This document shows positions 13,901 through 26,919 of a stretch of 64,000 nucleotides of DNA, in pieces. The DNA comes from Eopsaltria australis (Eukaryota; Chordata; Aves; Passeriformes; Petroicidae): assembly GCA_034509425.1 (NCBI GenBank), contig JAVTVJ010000047.1, positions 2,542,001 to 2,606,000 of the forward strand, written 5' to 3'. The number at the start of each line of letters is the position of its first letter. The first letter of the stretch is position 1. Under the pieces are notes generated by a model. That model did no database searches. It saw nothing but the letters and a program-made list of their open reading frames with translations, and had not been told where the DNA came from. Position numbers and translations under genes: made by a program.

Positions 13901-16864
13901 CTGACCTAGAAACAATTTAAGTATTTTCATATCCTCCCTTGTTCTCTTCATCCTTCGCCTCCCTAGGGAAATATTTTTAATTACTTAGATTCACTCAAAA
14001 TGAAGAGCACAAGTTTCTCATCAGGAAAAATCCGTTTCTTATACTGCAGGGAAGTAGAACATAGCCTCAAACATTAAAATCTTATTTCCTTAGACTGAAA
14101 AAGAAATCTTCAATGCAGTACCAAATCCTATAGATTAAGTTCTTCGCAAACAGCTGAGATGTGTAGAGCAGGCAGAAAGCAAGAGTTTGACTAGCTGACT
14201 TCCATCAGGCTTTTATTAAAGTATCTTCTGGAGATGGGAAGTTGGGATCCCTCTCAAGCCTGGACAAAACAAGACTGCTACTGCTAGGGTAAGACCACAG
14301 ACCACAATGCCACAGCAACTTCAGCCTCTAATTTGGTAATCAGAGGCACTGTTAAATTTAATTTTATTGTTTTCCAAAATGATATAAATTATAAAAACTT
14401 AGAAATAAGGGCCAGCATTCCCCACTCTAAGCCTCAGTTCTAAGCAACATAAAAATGTCAGATCTAATCTACACTTACAGTTAGGTTATGAACATAAGCA
14501 GAAGTGAAAAAAATTAGATATATTTCACATGCTACACACACAACCCACCTATGTTTAAAGCCCCAATTAACACAAATATTTGCAGCTTTAAGCAATCAAT
14601 GATCAGATGTCTGTCCCTCCTTGATTTTACTAGTGCAAATTGCATTTGTTCCAGCAGTACTTGATTGTGGAACATCTACTCTAGAGTAGCTATATCCACA
14701 GGCAGCTAGCAATCCAGCTGCAATTCTTTCCTAGGTCAAAGAAAGGAAAACCTGGGTCTAACCAGCTGTTTCTTAAGAGTGATTCAAGGCAATGGTGGGG
14801 AATTAATGGACATATCCACTACATAAGAAAAACAGCAGCTGGCACCACCAAGTAAAAAAATTTGAAGGGCTCTTTCACATCTCTCCTCATCTACTTTAGA
14901 CATCACTGCATACATGCATTACAGGTCACACCAAGGAGCAAAGAGTGCAAGTACTGGAGCCTGATTTACAGAAGATTAGGGGGATACATGGAAAACACAC
15001 ATGGAACATGGACATTCTATAGGAGTCGCCACCACAAGCAGCCCCTGAGCAGAATTGGAATGCTGGGCGCATGGGAGCACCAGCAAGCTGTGGTCTGCTT
15101 GGGATGGGGGTACAGCAAGAAAAAACTGAGGAATAACAAATTGAATTGTATTTTATGTATATATGTCCATGCTTTAGAAAAAGGAAAATTAATTTAAAAA
15201 AAAAATCACTCCACAGAAGTATGGCACATACCTGCATATCACATGAGTAGCAATGAATTTTTATTTGCATTGTACTGATATTCAATTAGCAGCTTTAACA
15301 TAAGCTTTTAATTAGTTTAGTAACTATTAGAAAAACATTCCTAGGTTGAATTGAGTTGTAAATGCACACCTTGACCTACCCCTAAAGACTGCAGCATGCA
15401 AAAGTCTGATATCAAAGTCCTTCTGCTGAAATCTAAGTTTAAACGTGTCATTCAATTTTTTTTAAGAAAGAACCCCCACAGACAAGCAAAAAACACCCCA
15501 CCATCCCCCTCCCAATGCAGAGATGCTCTTTTTCAGTCTCAGTATAAAATATGAAATCACATTGGTTCCTCTCAGATACAAGCTGAAAGAACACCAGAGA
15601 TTTAGGCTGAGAACAACATAAAAAATGCAAAAGGAACAGTTACACCCTACTACTATTGTGATATTAGCTTCCTGTTATAATAATAATGGCAATCTTCACT
15701 TTTGGTCACAAGGGCTATTTATTCAGAGACTGAAGTAAATGCTTATGCAGATTTTTTTGTGACTGTGACGAAGTCATTTCCTTTCTCACTAAAAAAAATA
15801 AATCCATAGCTCAAAATTCTACTGGCAATTAAATTTTTAAAAATACAATTTAAGAATCCAGTGCAAGGTAATCCTTTACCCTGTTATAGCAAGATATAAT
15901 TTTGTATTTTTGTATTAACTCCCAAGCTTCTAGAATGTTCATCTGGTAAGAGGAATAGGAAAGTTTAAAATAACTCAAGATTCACACTTATCTACAATTG
16001 AAGTCTAGCATCTGATTCCTGTCCAGTCATTTCAAATACAATCCTACTACGAAGATGTAATTTATTCTATAGTTTGATAGAGAAGTAAAAACACTAACAA
16101 GAATTAAGGGCAGAGTTTAAAACACTATTGTTCAGTGCCACATTACTGCCCAGCTGCCAAATCTTGTCATGCAAAGCAGAACATGCAATCATTTATGACT
16201 GTTAATAAATATTCCCACCACTACAAAAACTCAAGGCAAAATACTTTTCTTCCTTCTGCAGGACAAGCATATTGCAAGCCATTCTCACACAGATCAATAC
16301 CAAGAGCACCTTCTCAAGTACATTGTGGGAGCTGTGTCATGACACAGAGAATCTAAGTATGCTCACTAAGCCAGTATCATCAAGAAGCTATCAGCTGAAG
16401 AGCAATCTTCACCTCTTGCTTTCAGCCCCTGGAAAGCTATGACTCAGTTTTTTACTGAAGCAACTAAGAACTGAAATGACTTAAGTTGCTAACCTCAGGT
16501 ACATTAGTGTGAAAACATATTCCATTAGGTGCTTTGATGGAAGAGCTCTGCATTATACTGGAAATCTCTCAGAAAGGTTGAAACCAAAAAGGGAGGTTAG
16601 AAAGAAAAAGTATAGGAAAAGGTTATGAAACAAGCCCTCAATACATCTAGTAAAGAGAAGGCAGAGTGAAAAACTTACCTTTATATGATGGATGCAAATG
16701 GAACACCCAAGAGACTGTTGGCCTGAATTATCAGATCTATTTCAGGTTTTATTTTAGCAACTTTCTCCTGCATTCAGCAGTGAGTGCCCTCATTTGAACA
16801 TCCTTTTTTCCCTCCCTGTAACCCAAAATACTTCTACAAGCAGTACAGCTTGTAATGACTTGCA

Positions 16865-17003
16865 CCACATTAGATGAGCTGGTCAGAGCAGGGTGCTAAA
16901 AACACCAAGGGCACAGTCAGATCCCCGTATGGGCTATTCACTTACAGGTTGGACTTGCTTATCCTTGTGGATTTCTTCCAATTCAGAATATTCTGTGATC
17001 CTC
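16865..17003 (+). mobile_element. tRNA-Ile-derived SINE with CR1-like tail (TguSINE1 type)
   Basis: The head from about 16868 to 16938 follows the tRNA-Ile gene: a degenerate A-box (TAGATGAGCTGGTCAGAGC), an anticodon-arm stretch GGTGCTAAAAACACCAAGG, and a B-box-like part ending GATCCCCGTATGGGCTA. The tail, GGTTGGACTTGCTTATCCTT to CAGAATATTCTGTGATC, matches the CR1 3' end that CR1 reverse transcriptase recognises. This head-plus-tail design is that of TguSINE1 described from songbirds. The copy is diverged and lacks a clean target-site duplication. It is not a functional tRNA gene. Confidence 0.8.
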
Positions 17004-20000
17004 ACCTCTAATGTATGTCCCATAGAATAACCCAGACAATCTTATAACAGCTCGTTCTTCAGTCATTTTTCATTAATCAAACAATCTGGACTGAAAACAT
17101 CCAGAAGATGACTAAGATGTTCATCCTGGAGGTTTTGGTAAATGGCTGGGCAGGCAAAGCTCCTAACACATGTAAAGTTTACTCAAGCAAACACAAAATT
17201 TTGCTACAGGACAGGCCAATGTTATGGAATTAATTCTCTTATTTGCTATTACAGTATTTGCTGTCCTTCACCTTGAAGGCAAGCTTGTCTTTTTAGAATT
17301 GTCCTCTTAACAAATACATCACAACAAATATATCACAACAGATATTTTACAGCAGCAAAGCTTCAGCAAGTCTGTTATCAAAACAAAACTCCACACTGTA
17401 TCTGCTTCCTGCCATCTCTCCAACAACATGGCAAAAAGTCCTACTGCTCAGTAACACACTGCTAGATAGCACATGGGTCATAGGTGAACAAGCATGACCT
17501 ATACAGAGCAGGAAGAACAGAATACTAGTTCTACATGCAAAATGCAGAAAAGGACTTTTTGCCCAACCACTGTTTGATAGAACAGAATTTCCCTCACTTA
17601 GAAGAACTGCAAACACTTGTTCAAATTGAGAGATATACTTTATTCCCCATTCTCAAAACCTGAAACCAATCAGTATTCCCAAATCAGGGCAGAATCTTTG
17701 CCAATTGGTTCCATAAAAAGAAGGTAAGCCATGATGAAGAGATTGAAAGACTCCTGGAATACAAAGAGGAATTGAAATTTTAAAAAGCAACCAAAAACCC
17801 CACCCCACTTCTACAAACTGAATCTCATTAATTCAGCATAACACTAATGACAAGGTAGTCAACCTGATATTCTTACACACATTACACCATTCCACAGACA
17901 CCATTCCATTTCCTTGAAAGACACTACAATTAGTAACCAATGGACAGATCTTCTTCAAAATATCCTGATATCGGCACTGGGGGGATACATGTTTTATGAC
18001 AGATATTTATAAAAGCCTCTGGAGAAAGTGAAGCATAAAAATTTCCCCACTTCGCATATTCATAGTTGTACAGCAGATAGCATGTTACTGGCATTATGTA
18101 GCCTGTAAAAAATCCTAAAACATTATTTTTTCTTAAAAGTAGCTGCCCACACAAACCACATCTAGAAACCTTCACCCGGAAAAGGCACCCTTTGCTGAAA
18201 GGGAAGTTTGCTTGAGGAAAAGGAAAAAAAATCCCTTCAAAACTGACAAGTGCGTAACGTTCCACAGTTCATCTAGAACTGCTGCAGCCCACTCTAAATT
18301 ACAATATCAGCGGCTGTTTATGCTCTAAGGAAGTACAGTAAGTACAGTACAGCCCATTCAGGTTGCTGGAATGCCACTGATCATACGCTCAATTGCATCT
18401 ATTCATTAGAAACACTCAATCCACAACAGCAGCTGCATTTACCACCACACCCCAAACACCACCCAGTTGCCCCAGGTGATTCCAGCGTTTTACCAGCCCA
18501 CAGGACAGACCTCCACACTCTTGTCCCCCTACACTTCTAAGCCCAAGGACTTTCATTTACTAAAGAACGGCATATTAGGTGTGCTTTTGGCTTCAAGCTG
18601 TAACAGTGAAAAAGGTCTGGTCTTTTGCAGTCATGTTCTGTGAGTTTCAAAATTATTTATGCTGCACTAATTATTTTTGATTGAAACTCACTAAATAATT
18701 ACTGTTGAAAAGATGACTTAAGCAAACAACAGAAAAGTTGCTCCATTTGTTTCAGAAAAATAATGACTATTTATGTGTGTTTTTTGTTTTTTATCTCTTA
18801 AAAAAACAGAAATACGTAATCACGGCTTCTTTCAGGTCAACAGTGAAGTACCCACTTAGTTTAGGGGATCAGATTTCACTATAAAATCATAAACTACACA
18901 ATGGCTGAAAAATAAACTCTTCTGGAAGAAAACAGGCCATTTAAAAGAATACTGGCAACTGCCCAACCAATTAGAACAAAAAAAAATCTGCTTTCACATG
19001 TAACACCTATGATGACTGCAACTGAAAGACATTAGAATTTAATATTTACTTCATGAATTACACTGCATTTCATATACTTGTTAAGTCTACCAATTGGGTC
19101 ATAATGAACTTCCTGGAATGGGACTTTCATGGAGCAAGAGTAAAGTAATAAAATGTTATATTTCCTTTTTATTTAATAAAACCAATTGCAATTTCATCTT
19201 AAAACTTGTTGTCACTTTAGGCAGAACGGGGAGCTACAAACCCCAATAAGCAACATCTCTTGTAGGATGTGAATTGGTTGTTCTTAAAATCTATCCGTGC
19301 TACAGATATGACAGATGAGTGGAGCTAGTAAGAGTATTAAATAGAAGCATCCTTTCCCTAGCCTCTAAAATTCTTTTCTTTTTCAATTGTCATTACTTCC
19401 CTTCACACTTCCAAAAATCCTTATTGTGGCCTAATAAACAGACTGAAGAAGAATCCTGATCCTTGCATGGTGTCCACCACAACAGATTACCCACAAGGTT
19501 AGCATTACTTTGCAGTGCTCCATCTAGAACAGCAAAAAGCATCAGCCCAACTCCAGCTGAATAATGGGGTTCCCACAAGATCAAACTGAATGTTATAGCC
19601 CTCTATTCTTTCTTCATACCTTCCTAGAGTGCACACAATTAGAGCTTCTTATGACAAATTGCCAGATGCTTCAGGACGCTTCTTGCAGCTGCTGAACAGC
19701 TGATTTGTGTACCATGAAGCAGGATCAGGAGAGGGAAGATTTTGTATTCTGCAGGCTTGCTCTAGGGGAAGGCTCAAGTAGACCATTAAGCTGTTCATGG
19801 ACTGAAATCCTTAACCTCAAAACGTCTGCTCCTGGCATTTGAAAGGGGAAGGTGGGGTGTGGGCTTCAATGCCCATTTACCAACCTCACAGAGCATCGGG
19901 TTCAGAGGTAAATAAAAACATCCCCAAAGAAACTGAAGCTGCCTTCACTTCTCTGTTAAATCAGAGATCTGTTAGCTGCCTACAGGCCTACAGAAGATGT

Positions 20001-22204
20001 CCACGTGGTAGGCATTTGAAGGCTTTGATTTACAAGTAGGGACAGGGTAGCTTGGGAGTACTGATTTACAACACATCATGATATGAAACAGTTCAGCATC
20101 TGATTCAAAACAACTCAGGCACCAGCAGGAAAGGAAGAATCTAGAGGTAGCAATCAGGTCTGTCACCCTACACCATGCCATCCCCAAGGTCAGATACCAT
20201 TCACACCATCTCAAGAAGCTCCACTCATTCACAACCCTTCAGGACAGTGAATCTTCATGTGATCTGGACTCACACTAGGAAGCTCAGCATTTTTACTCAC
20301 AGGATTCCAGTCTTGAAACCTCTGTTTGGACTCTATCCAAATGTGATCCTAGTTAAGCCTAGACCTGAGTGCCAAACACACCTAAAGAATAGGCCAAATA
20401 ATGTCATTGCCAGGCAACAAGTCACAGCTAGGGAGAAATGACAAATGGGAGGATGGAAGGATCATGGCCAGTGAGGAAGGGCAAAAAAAAAGCCCAACCA
20501 AAAATGTGAGCAAAATTTAAGGAGGTAGCAAAAATCTCAACATCAGAGTCAGAACTAGGTTCAATGCTCTAGAAGCAGCAATACCACTGTATGAACATTG
20601 AAATCAAAACAGCTGAATGTATAAAAAAATTTACACATATACTTCATTACACTGCTTTGAATACCAAGACATTTTAACAGGTGTTCAGGTATTTCTGTTT
20701 TATAGATTGGCTTAACATTACTGTGCTGTAGTGTGCTCAAAATACTTTCCAAGATTTCAGTCCAACAAGCCAAGTTCTGTGTGTGAACAATTTATCCATG
20801 TAACCTACCAAATGTGCATTTCCAACCCAGAATCCAGCTGTGCTCATTTAACCTTGGCTCATACACACAGGGAGTGTTCCCATCCTAAACAGCTAGGGAA
20901 GTTTAGAGGCTAGAGTCCTAAAAAACACTGTTTTCATGGTGTACTAGAGATCAGAGAAAATCCTGGGCTCCTCAAGTTAAATAATGCAGTACAGCATCTT
21001 GGTTCACTGGACTAGGAAACATTTAGTTGTTCTGCAGCACTCCTTATTAGATATGCAATCTTCTCTAGCTCTGATTATCTTGTATAGTATAAACTCTTAG
21101 GCATAGAAACAGCATTAATTAGTATTTATATAGCTCCAGGGAAATGCATACTGTTATACTGTTTATAATAATGCCTGACATTAGTTTTGTTATATAGAAC
21201 CAGAACAGAGTCTAGGAGAGTCAAGAGACTCACATTCTGCCATGAGTGAATGGGGGCTGAGTTTTGAAATCATGAGATGCCACTGAAAGCACCTAGGTTT
21301 TAAATCTCTCCAATTTGTATCAAGGACTATAAATGGAAATTTTTCAGCTTATCAACAACTGCTATTCAGTCACATGGGAAAAAAAGTGTTACTATAACAC
21401 TCAGAATCTGAACCCAAACCAGCACTTCTTCTCTAAAAAGCAAAATTTTGAACTACTCCTGGACAGAAGTGAAAGCTGATACCAACACTGGAAGCACAAG
21501 CAAGATGAATGCAGCTCAACACAAGAAGACCATGTTCTGCACCATGTAAAAGGTCTTTGAATTAAGAATACATTCTAGCATCAATCCCAGGATGACCAAA
21601 AAAAAAGCATCTCTACATCAAGTCTCTTATCTGAGCTGTTCTACGACCTCTTATTAGAAGCAGAGAAAGTGAGGAAGAAAAGGTGTTGACAGAATCACTG
21701 CTGTCAGCTGAACATCCATCCAAGCCCTCCCGCTTCTGGCCAACAGCAAGTGAGCTTCTTCAAATACCAGATATTGTGTCTATCATTTCTTACAGTTATT
21801 TCTGACAGCAAACTGAGCTTAGATGTGCTAGACAAAATTCCACCCTATTACTCACAGCTAAGGCTTGTTACTAAGCATTGCAGGGAGAATGAAGAAACAA
21901 AAAAGAAAAAAGAAGAAAGATTTTAAAAAGACAAGCTACCCTGTTCAGTCTCATGTATCAACTGGGGAAATCATAGAAGAATCCTAGAGGTCACTGTGAC
22001 TGTCTTTAACATAAATGAACTCCACACTAGGCACATCTGTCCCCAGTGAGTCCATCTACTCTGCTGCTCATACAGCAACACGACTGACAGAAGAATCAAT
22101 GCATTTTCATGATTTAGACAGCCACCATCAAAATCCTTTCTTAAGCTCAGAGCATAAACTTGTTTTGACAACAATGCCAATCCCCTCTTCCAAATCATAC
22201 GTAC

Positions 22205-22543
22205 CTGATCACAACCTGCATTCACCAGTTCCTGCAGCATCTGCCTGTTGACTTCCACGGCTGCTGTGGTGCTCGACTCATTAGCAAAGGGCAGCAGAGA
22301 ATATCTGATTTCTCGCAGAGCTTTCTGATACGGTCCAAACTTGGGCGTTTGTCTCATCTGCTGCTGCCTCGCAGCATCCTTCCCTATTAAAATCTTAGGG
22401 TCCAGAGAGGTTTCACTGCCTGCTCCAATCGGTAGTCCTTGACCTGAAGATTTGGATGGCTGCTTTAAACCTTCTCGAATCTCTTGTAACCTCTGTCTGC
22501 TGTTTCCAGAATATGTCGTAGCAGGAAAAGTCTTTGGCCTCAT
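22205..22543 (-). CDS. LATS2: LATS2 first coding exon (N-terminal 113 residues, partial gene)
   Basis: LATS2 is the serine/threonine kinase of the Hippo pathway that phosphorylates YAP/TAZ with MOB1 as cofactor. The translation starts MRPKTFPATTYSGNSRQRLQ and closely follows the vertebrate LATS2 N-terminus that I recognise. The exon gives 113 codons from the ATG at 22543 to CAG at 22205, followed on the minus strand by a consensus donor (CAG|GTACGT), so the open frame down to 21971 is intron read-through. The segment belongs to LATS conserved region 1. The last residues (VNRQMLQELVNAGCDQ) open the UBA domain, which the exon 2/3 junction splits. RYSLLPF holds the serine equivalent to human Ser83, the Aurora-A site; here it is Ser82 because one glutamine is missing from the QQ run near residue 60. 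The kinase domain is not in the window. The main ATG has A at -3, an adequate context. Confidence 0.96.
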
Positions 22544-22650
22544 TGTTAATCCAGTTTTCTCTGAGCATAAATACAGCTTTATTCTTTGTTTCTTTTAAAT
22601 TATTTTGGAAAAGTGTCACTTGATGGTATCAATTTCTTGTAAACATAATC
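22544..22650 (-). other. LATS2: LATS2 exon 2 5'-UTR portion with acceptor site
   Basis: Upstream of the LATS2 start the minus strand reads through a leader of 107 bases to a pyrimidine-rich tract ending in CTTTGAAG|GATTATG, a good 3' splice site at 22651-22652. Exon 2 is therefore 22205-22650. The leader contains two upstream ATGs. The first (22646) opens a 5-codon ORF ending at 22629. The second (22568) opens a 51-codon ORF that ends at 22413, inside the LATS2 coding region in another frame. The acceptor was assigned by eye; a transcript would confirm it. Confidence 0.75.
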
Positions 22651-25600
22651 CTTCAAAGAGAAGAAGAAAAGGCAAAATACTCAAGAGATTTCTGCCAATG
22701 TTTTACTTCAGCTCACAATCGTCACATTTCCTACAGAAAATGAAAATCTGTGGAATCATCATTTTGCAGACTGACAGTGTCTGAAACAAAAGAAAATAAA
22801 AAGTACATTCAATTAAGTTGTTATTGTAAATGCCTCTGAAGGGACAGCATGACAATTAATCAAGTGAAAATGAATCAGTTTAACCTCTTAAGCTGTCACA
22901 GCTGGATACCCTTTAATGATTTTCACTTTATCTGTTTTCAGTAGCAGGATTCCTGAAGGCTTTCTCAACATAACCAATAGATAACTCATTTTTCTTTTAA
23001 GTTTAATTTTCAAAATAAAATAAAATAAAACCCCTAAAAACCAAGGTTTAAAAAACTAATTTAATTTTACAGTATCTAACTGTGGCAAGTTTCCTACCCA
23101 ATTGCATAACTGAATTCTGGACAAGCCTATCCTATTTCATAATTAGGGAAGAGTATGCTCATGAAATGTTTTTCCCCCACTTAAGATTTTGTTTGTTTTA
23201 CACTAGCTGAGCACAGTTTCAGAAGTTTATGAAAAAGAGTTATAATGGAAATATTGATGACTCTAACCATAGCAACTTCTAGGATTTCAATAACAAAGTG
23301 AGTAACAGAAAGACGAGATATTTTGCCCTTCCATGTAAATAATTAAGCAAAGCCTGAAAGTAACAGTTCTCAACAGAACTGGAAGGAAAAGTGGGAAAAA
23401 TAAGAAGAGAGGAAAGAGTATATGATATTTCATTAACTGTACCTTATAGGGAAGAAAGGGAAAAACAAGGTAAATGGAGCTACACAGTAAGGGCAGAAGA
23501 TGAAGAACCAGATCATACAGCATCCCAACACAGAAAAAAAAGACTTTGAGACAGCTTTATGCACCTCTTCTGACATGCAGCAGAGAACACCTATGCAGCA
23601 CAGCTGAACTACTGTATGACTTTGATCTCCATGCAGCACGAAGTTACAACAAAAATCCTACCTTAACTAAATCTTTACGCATCACCATAACACAAACATG
23701 AAATAATGGTGCATTTCAATTAAAAAGACAGCTTAATCAGAACTGCAGCCAAGCTATTGATGCTGCTTTTGCAAGTTGGCTTCTGCTGCCAATTGCACTT
23801 GCACAGTGACTTCTGCAGGGTGCTCCAGCCACCTTGCTGCTAAGGGAAGAATTCCGTTCGGTTGTTTCCAAATTGCAAATACAGAGGACGGTAACACACT
23901 GTATGCTTCTCTCTGGCACTCAGAAGTCAACTGGAATTTTTTAAAAGGTGCCCCACTTTTGATCATAGGAAAGGGGTTTCTCTGGGAAGTATTGTTCTTT
24001 ATTTTCCCATGCTCATACTAAAAACTCTTTTTCTTGTGATAGCTGTAGCATTTCCCCAAAAAAAACCAACCATTTCCATGCATTTACCATCACTTCTCAT
24101 TGCCAAGCAGACAGCTTACTACTGTAAAGCCCAACAGAATCAGGATACATTCACTTCTGAAGCCCACTACCACTTCCTCATCAGGGCAGAGTCTGCTTCA
24201 AGCTTTCCTCTACAACCAAGGTCTGAAATGTAACAGTGCAGTCAGACCCCAGACTCTACTATGATGGTTCACCACTTTGAAATGCAGGAGCACAGATTAA
24301 TCACTTGAGATTAACCCAAGTCAACCTCTGTTGTTAAGATTTAAATGCACCATTAAATTTAAAAAACACCTATAATGTGTTTGAGGTCTTGAGCTCCTCC
24401 ATTCAGTGCTCTCCTCGAATACCCTGCCACACTAAGTCACAGAGAAGTGACAGTGACATTTGCCAAACGTTTTAACAGAAGTGCTAAAGCTGTTCATCCA
24501 GATTTTGATGTTTCCACAAATCAGCTATTGGTCAGTAACACCAACATCAGCTCTCATTGTCCCAAGTGAAGATAAAAGCAACTGCAGGATGTCAAGAACA
24601 TATTTTTTTCTACTTGGACAGAATATAGCAAAAGATAATACACAGGCTTGGTAAAAAAAACCAACACAATAGTACTGCAGCCTTCTTTGGATTACATCAT
24701 AACTAGACAGTGCTTAGAAGACACAGAGCAATTAATTGGTCTATAATTGTCTTTTTTTTCCTGACAACAGCAGGCACCATATGGCTTGGTTCAGGCATCT
24801 GGGTTGTTCTTCCTTTTCAGTCCCAGTGCCAATCCTCAGGCCTGGGATATGCAGGGAAAGCTTGCAAGCCCCCCACCTTTTTGCAGCAAAAGACAGCTTT
24901 CCCACTTACACACATGCTTCACATAAAGAACTTCTGTGACCTTTAGCCTGAGATCGAGTCTAATAATGCTGGGTCAAGCCAGCTGGAAACTTCCTCAGCT
25001 TACATTTACAATACTGCTTAAACCAGGAAGAAATGTTGCTCGTTTAGACAGTATGGACGAGAGCAGCAACAGCAGTAAGTATTGGAGCTAACTGCAAACC
25101 TGTTTCATATTTTGCAGGGGTTTTTTTCTTTAACTAAATATGTAAAAGATAAGAAAAAAAAAAAAAAGGAACACTACACATTACAGACTATTTACAAGGA
25201 AAGACAAGCTGCTGCCTTTTTTAAAATCTCCCTGTGATTTGCATTTTTTGGGAAAAAATAAAATGGTTGTATGCTTTAAAAGATATGTAGTGTGTCTCAT
25301 TCTGTCTAAGCATTTCTAACTGTACATCTGGATTTGGATAACTTCAAATCCTTCTAATCTGCACCCTGCCTGCAGCGTGACTGTATCAATAGCCTTCCTG
25401 CCATCAGAAGAAATTATTTTTGAGTTGTTAACCATTCTGACTAAACAGTCCTAAGGTCTTTTCCAAATGTTATATGTTCCACACTAATTAGAAGCTTGTC
25501 CGTTATCCTGAAGATTTGACACTTCAGGTAAGTGTAGCATTACTTTAATTACATCAAGTAAAACAATTTTTGAGTAATTGCTTTCTCAAATGTTTCATTT

Positions 25601-26919
25601 GAGAAATACCAATAGCTGCTCTGTCAGCAACCAACCAACCAATCAATTACATAGTGAAATTACAGGCTGATGTCTGTTGTCCCAGCAGCACTATCTATTC
25701 ACTCTTCTGTTTCTTCATTCACCAACAGGCTGCGTGTGCCAGTGGCTCTGTGAAGCTGGGACACAGGAAAGAAACTAAAGCTCACCCGAGCTACTGAGCT
25801 GTTTCCCTGTAACCGTGCAGGCAACGGAGGGAGCTGAACTTGAAATCACTGCAGTTATAGGAAGGAGTAAAGTTTTAAGAAACTGCTACAACTTCCTTCC
25901 CTCTCTCAATTTACAGGTATCGCTTTGGGTGCTTTTTTGGAACACAAATTCAATGAAGCAGGGACTGTTCACTTTGTACTGGAGGTCTACGATGGGGGGG
26001 AAGCGTTTCAGGAATTTCATTATTATACAAACCGTGCTTCTCTTTATAAGTGGGCAGTTAAGAAAGTGAAAAAAAGTGGAAGGGGATTTTCCCTAAAACG
26101 ATTCCGCATCTCCTCCTGCTAACAGAACTGTCTAAAAGTGACTCTGTGCCCGTGTCCCACCGTCAGCCACAAGCATTGGCCCAACGCAGGGCTGTGGGAA
26201 ACAGCTCACCTTCCCCCTCCACAGCAGCCCGGCAGCGACTGACCGCAAAGCCCGGACACTCCAAACGAGTCCTTTTTGCGTCATTTGCGCGAGTGCCTTT
26301 CTCGGGGAAAGGGGTATTTCAACATGCACACCGTTCCCGAGGCAGCAGAGAGGGTGGCGAACTGCTGGCTTTTGGCAGTGACCTTCAGCTGTCTGGGAAC
26401 AGCGGGGTCCCCGCCGCAGCCAGACGGGACCCCGTGGGCTCTGGGTGCCCCCGGCCGGCTCCCCGGGGCCCTCGCTCCCTGCGACACCCGCCCTGCAGGC
26501 TCTGCCCCGGCGGGCCGCCTCCCACCCCCGTGCCGCCGGGAGCCCCTTCTCCCCCCACTCCTTTCGTGGGCAGAAAGCTTCCAAAATAAACTCCGGCCAT
26601 TTATTAGCAGCTCCGGCCTGCTGGGGCAGAGGCCTCGGACAGGCGGACCCCCGCCCCGCTCCGCCGGGGATGGGCTGCGCTGTCACACGAGTGTCCGGAA
26701 AATGTCGGAGGGTGCGGGCAGGGCGCCCAGGCTGCCCCGCGAGGGGACTCACACACGGGACGCTCGCTCCCGCTTCGAGGTCCGATCCACCTCCGCTCAC
26801 CCGCACCCCCCGCTTCTCCACAGGACTTTCCCTTCCGCGCAGAGCAGTTTTGGGGGATGGGGGGCGCTCCCACCCGGGGCTGAGGGGGAGCCCGCGCCCC
26901 CCGCACCCGCTCCGCTCAC
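22651..26919 (-). other. LATS2: LATS2 intron 1
   Basis: This is the intron between the proposed exon 1 donor at 26919 and the exon 2 acceptor at 22651. It is mostly AT-rich, with the lower part of the CpG island at its 5' end. It contains poly(A) runs (for example near 25155) but no recognised coding exon or mobile element. Short open frames here show no protein family that I recognise. Confidence 0.65.

Larger units (their letters stand above)
1..22204 (-). other. LATS2: LATS2 intron 2, 5' part (runs off the window)
   Basis: From the exon 2 donor at 22204 down to base 1 I could not find the next LATS2 exon, which should begin with the remainder of the UBA domain, nor any other gene. The region is AT-rich intronic DNA with a CR1 fragment and an (ATT)n array near 6.6-6.9 kb, a tRNA-derived SINE near 16.9 kb, a TA/CA run near 7.95 kb, and homopolymer runs near 5860 (T), 11217 (A) and 12752 (T). 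Open frames of 60-160 codons are scattered on both strands without recognisable domains. A short exon could be missed by eye. Confidence 0.7.

Noticed and set aside
16868..16938. tRNA-Ile gene
   Set aside because: The A- and B-boxes and stems are degraded and the sequence continues into a CR1-type tail; it is a SINE head.
21971..22204. Continuation of the LATS2 frame for 77 codons past CDQ
   Set aside because: A consensus donor follows CAG at 22205, and the downstream translation shows no LATS2 similarity; it is intron read-through.
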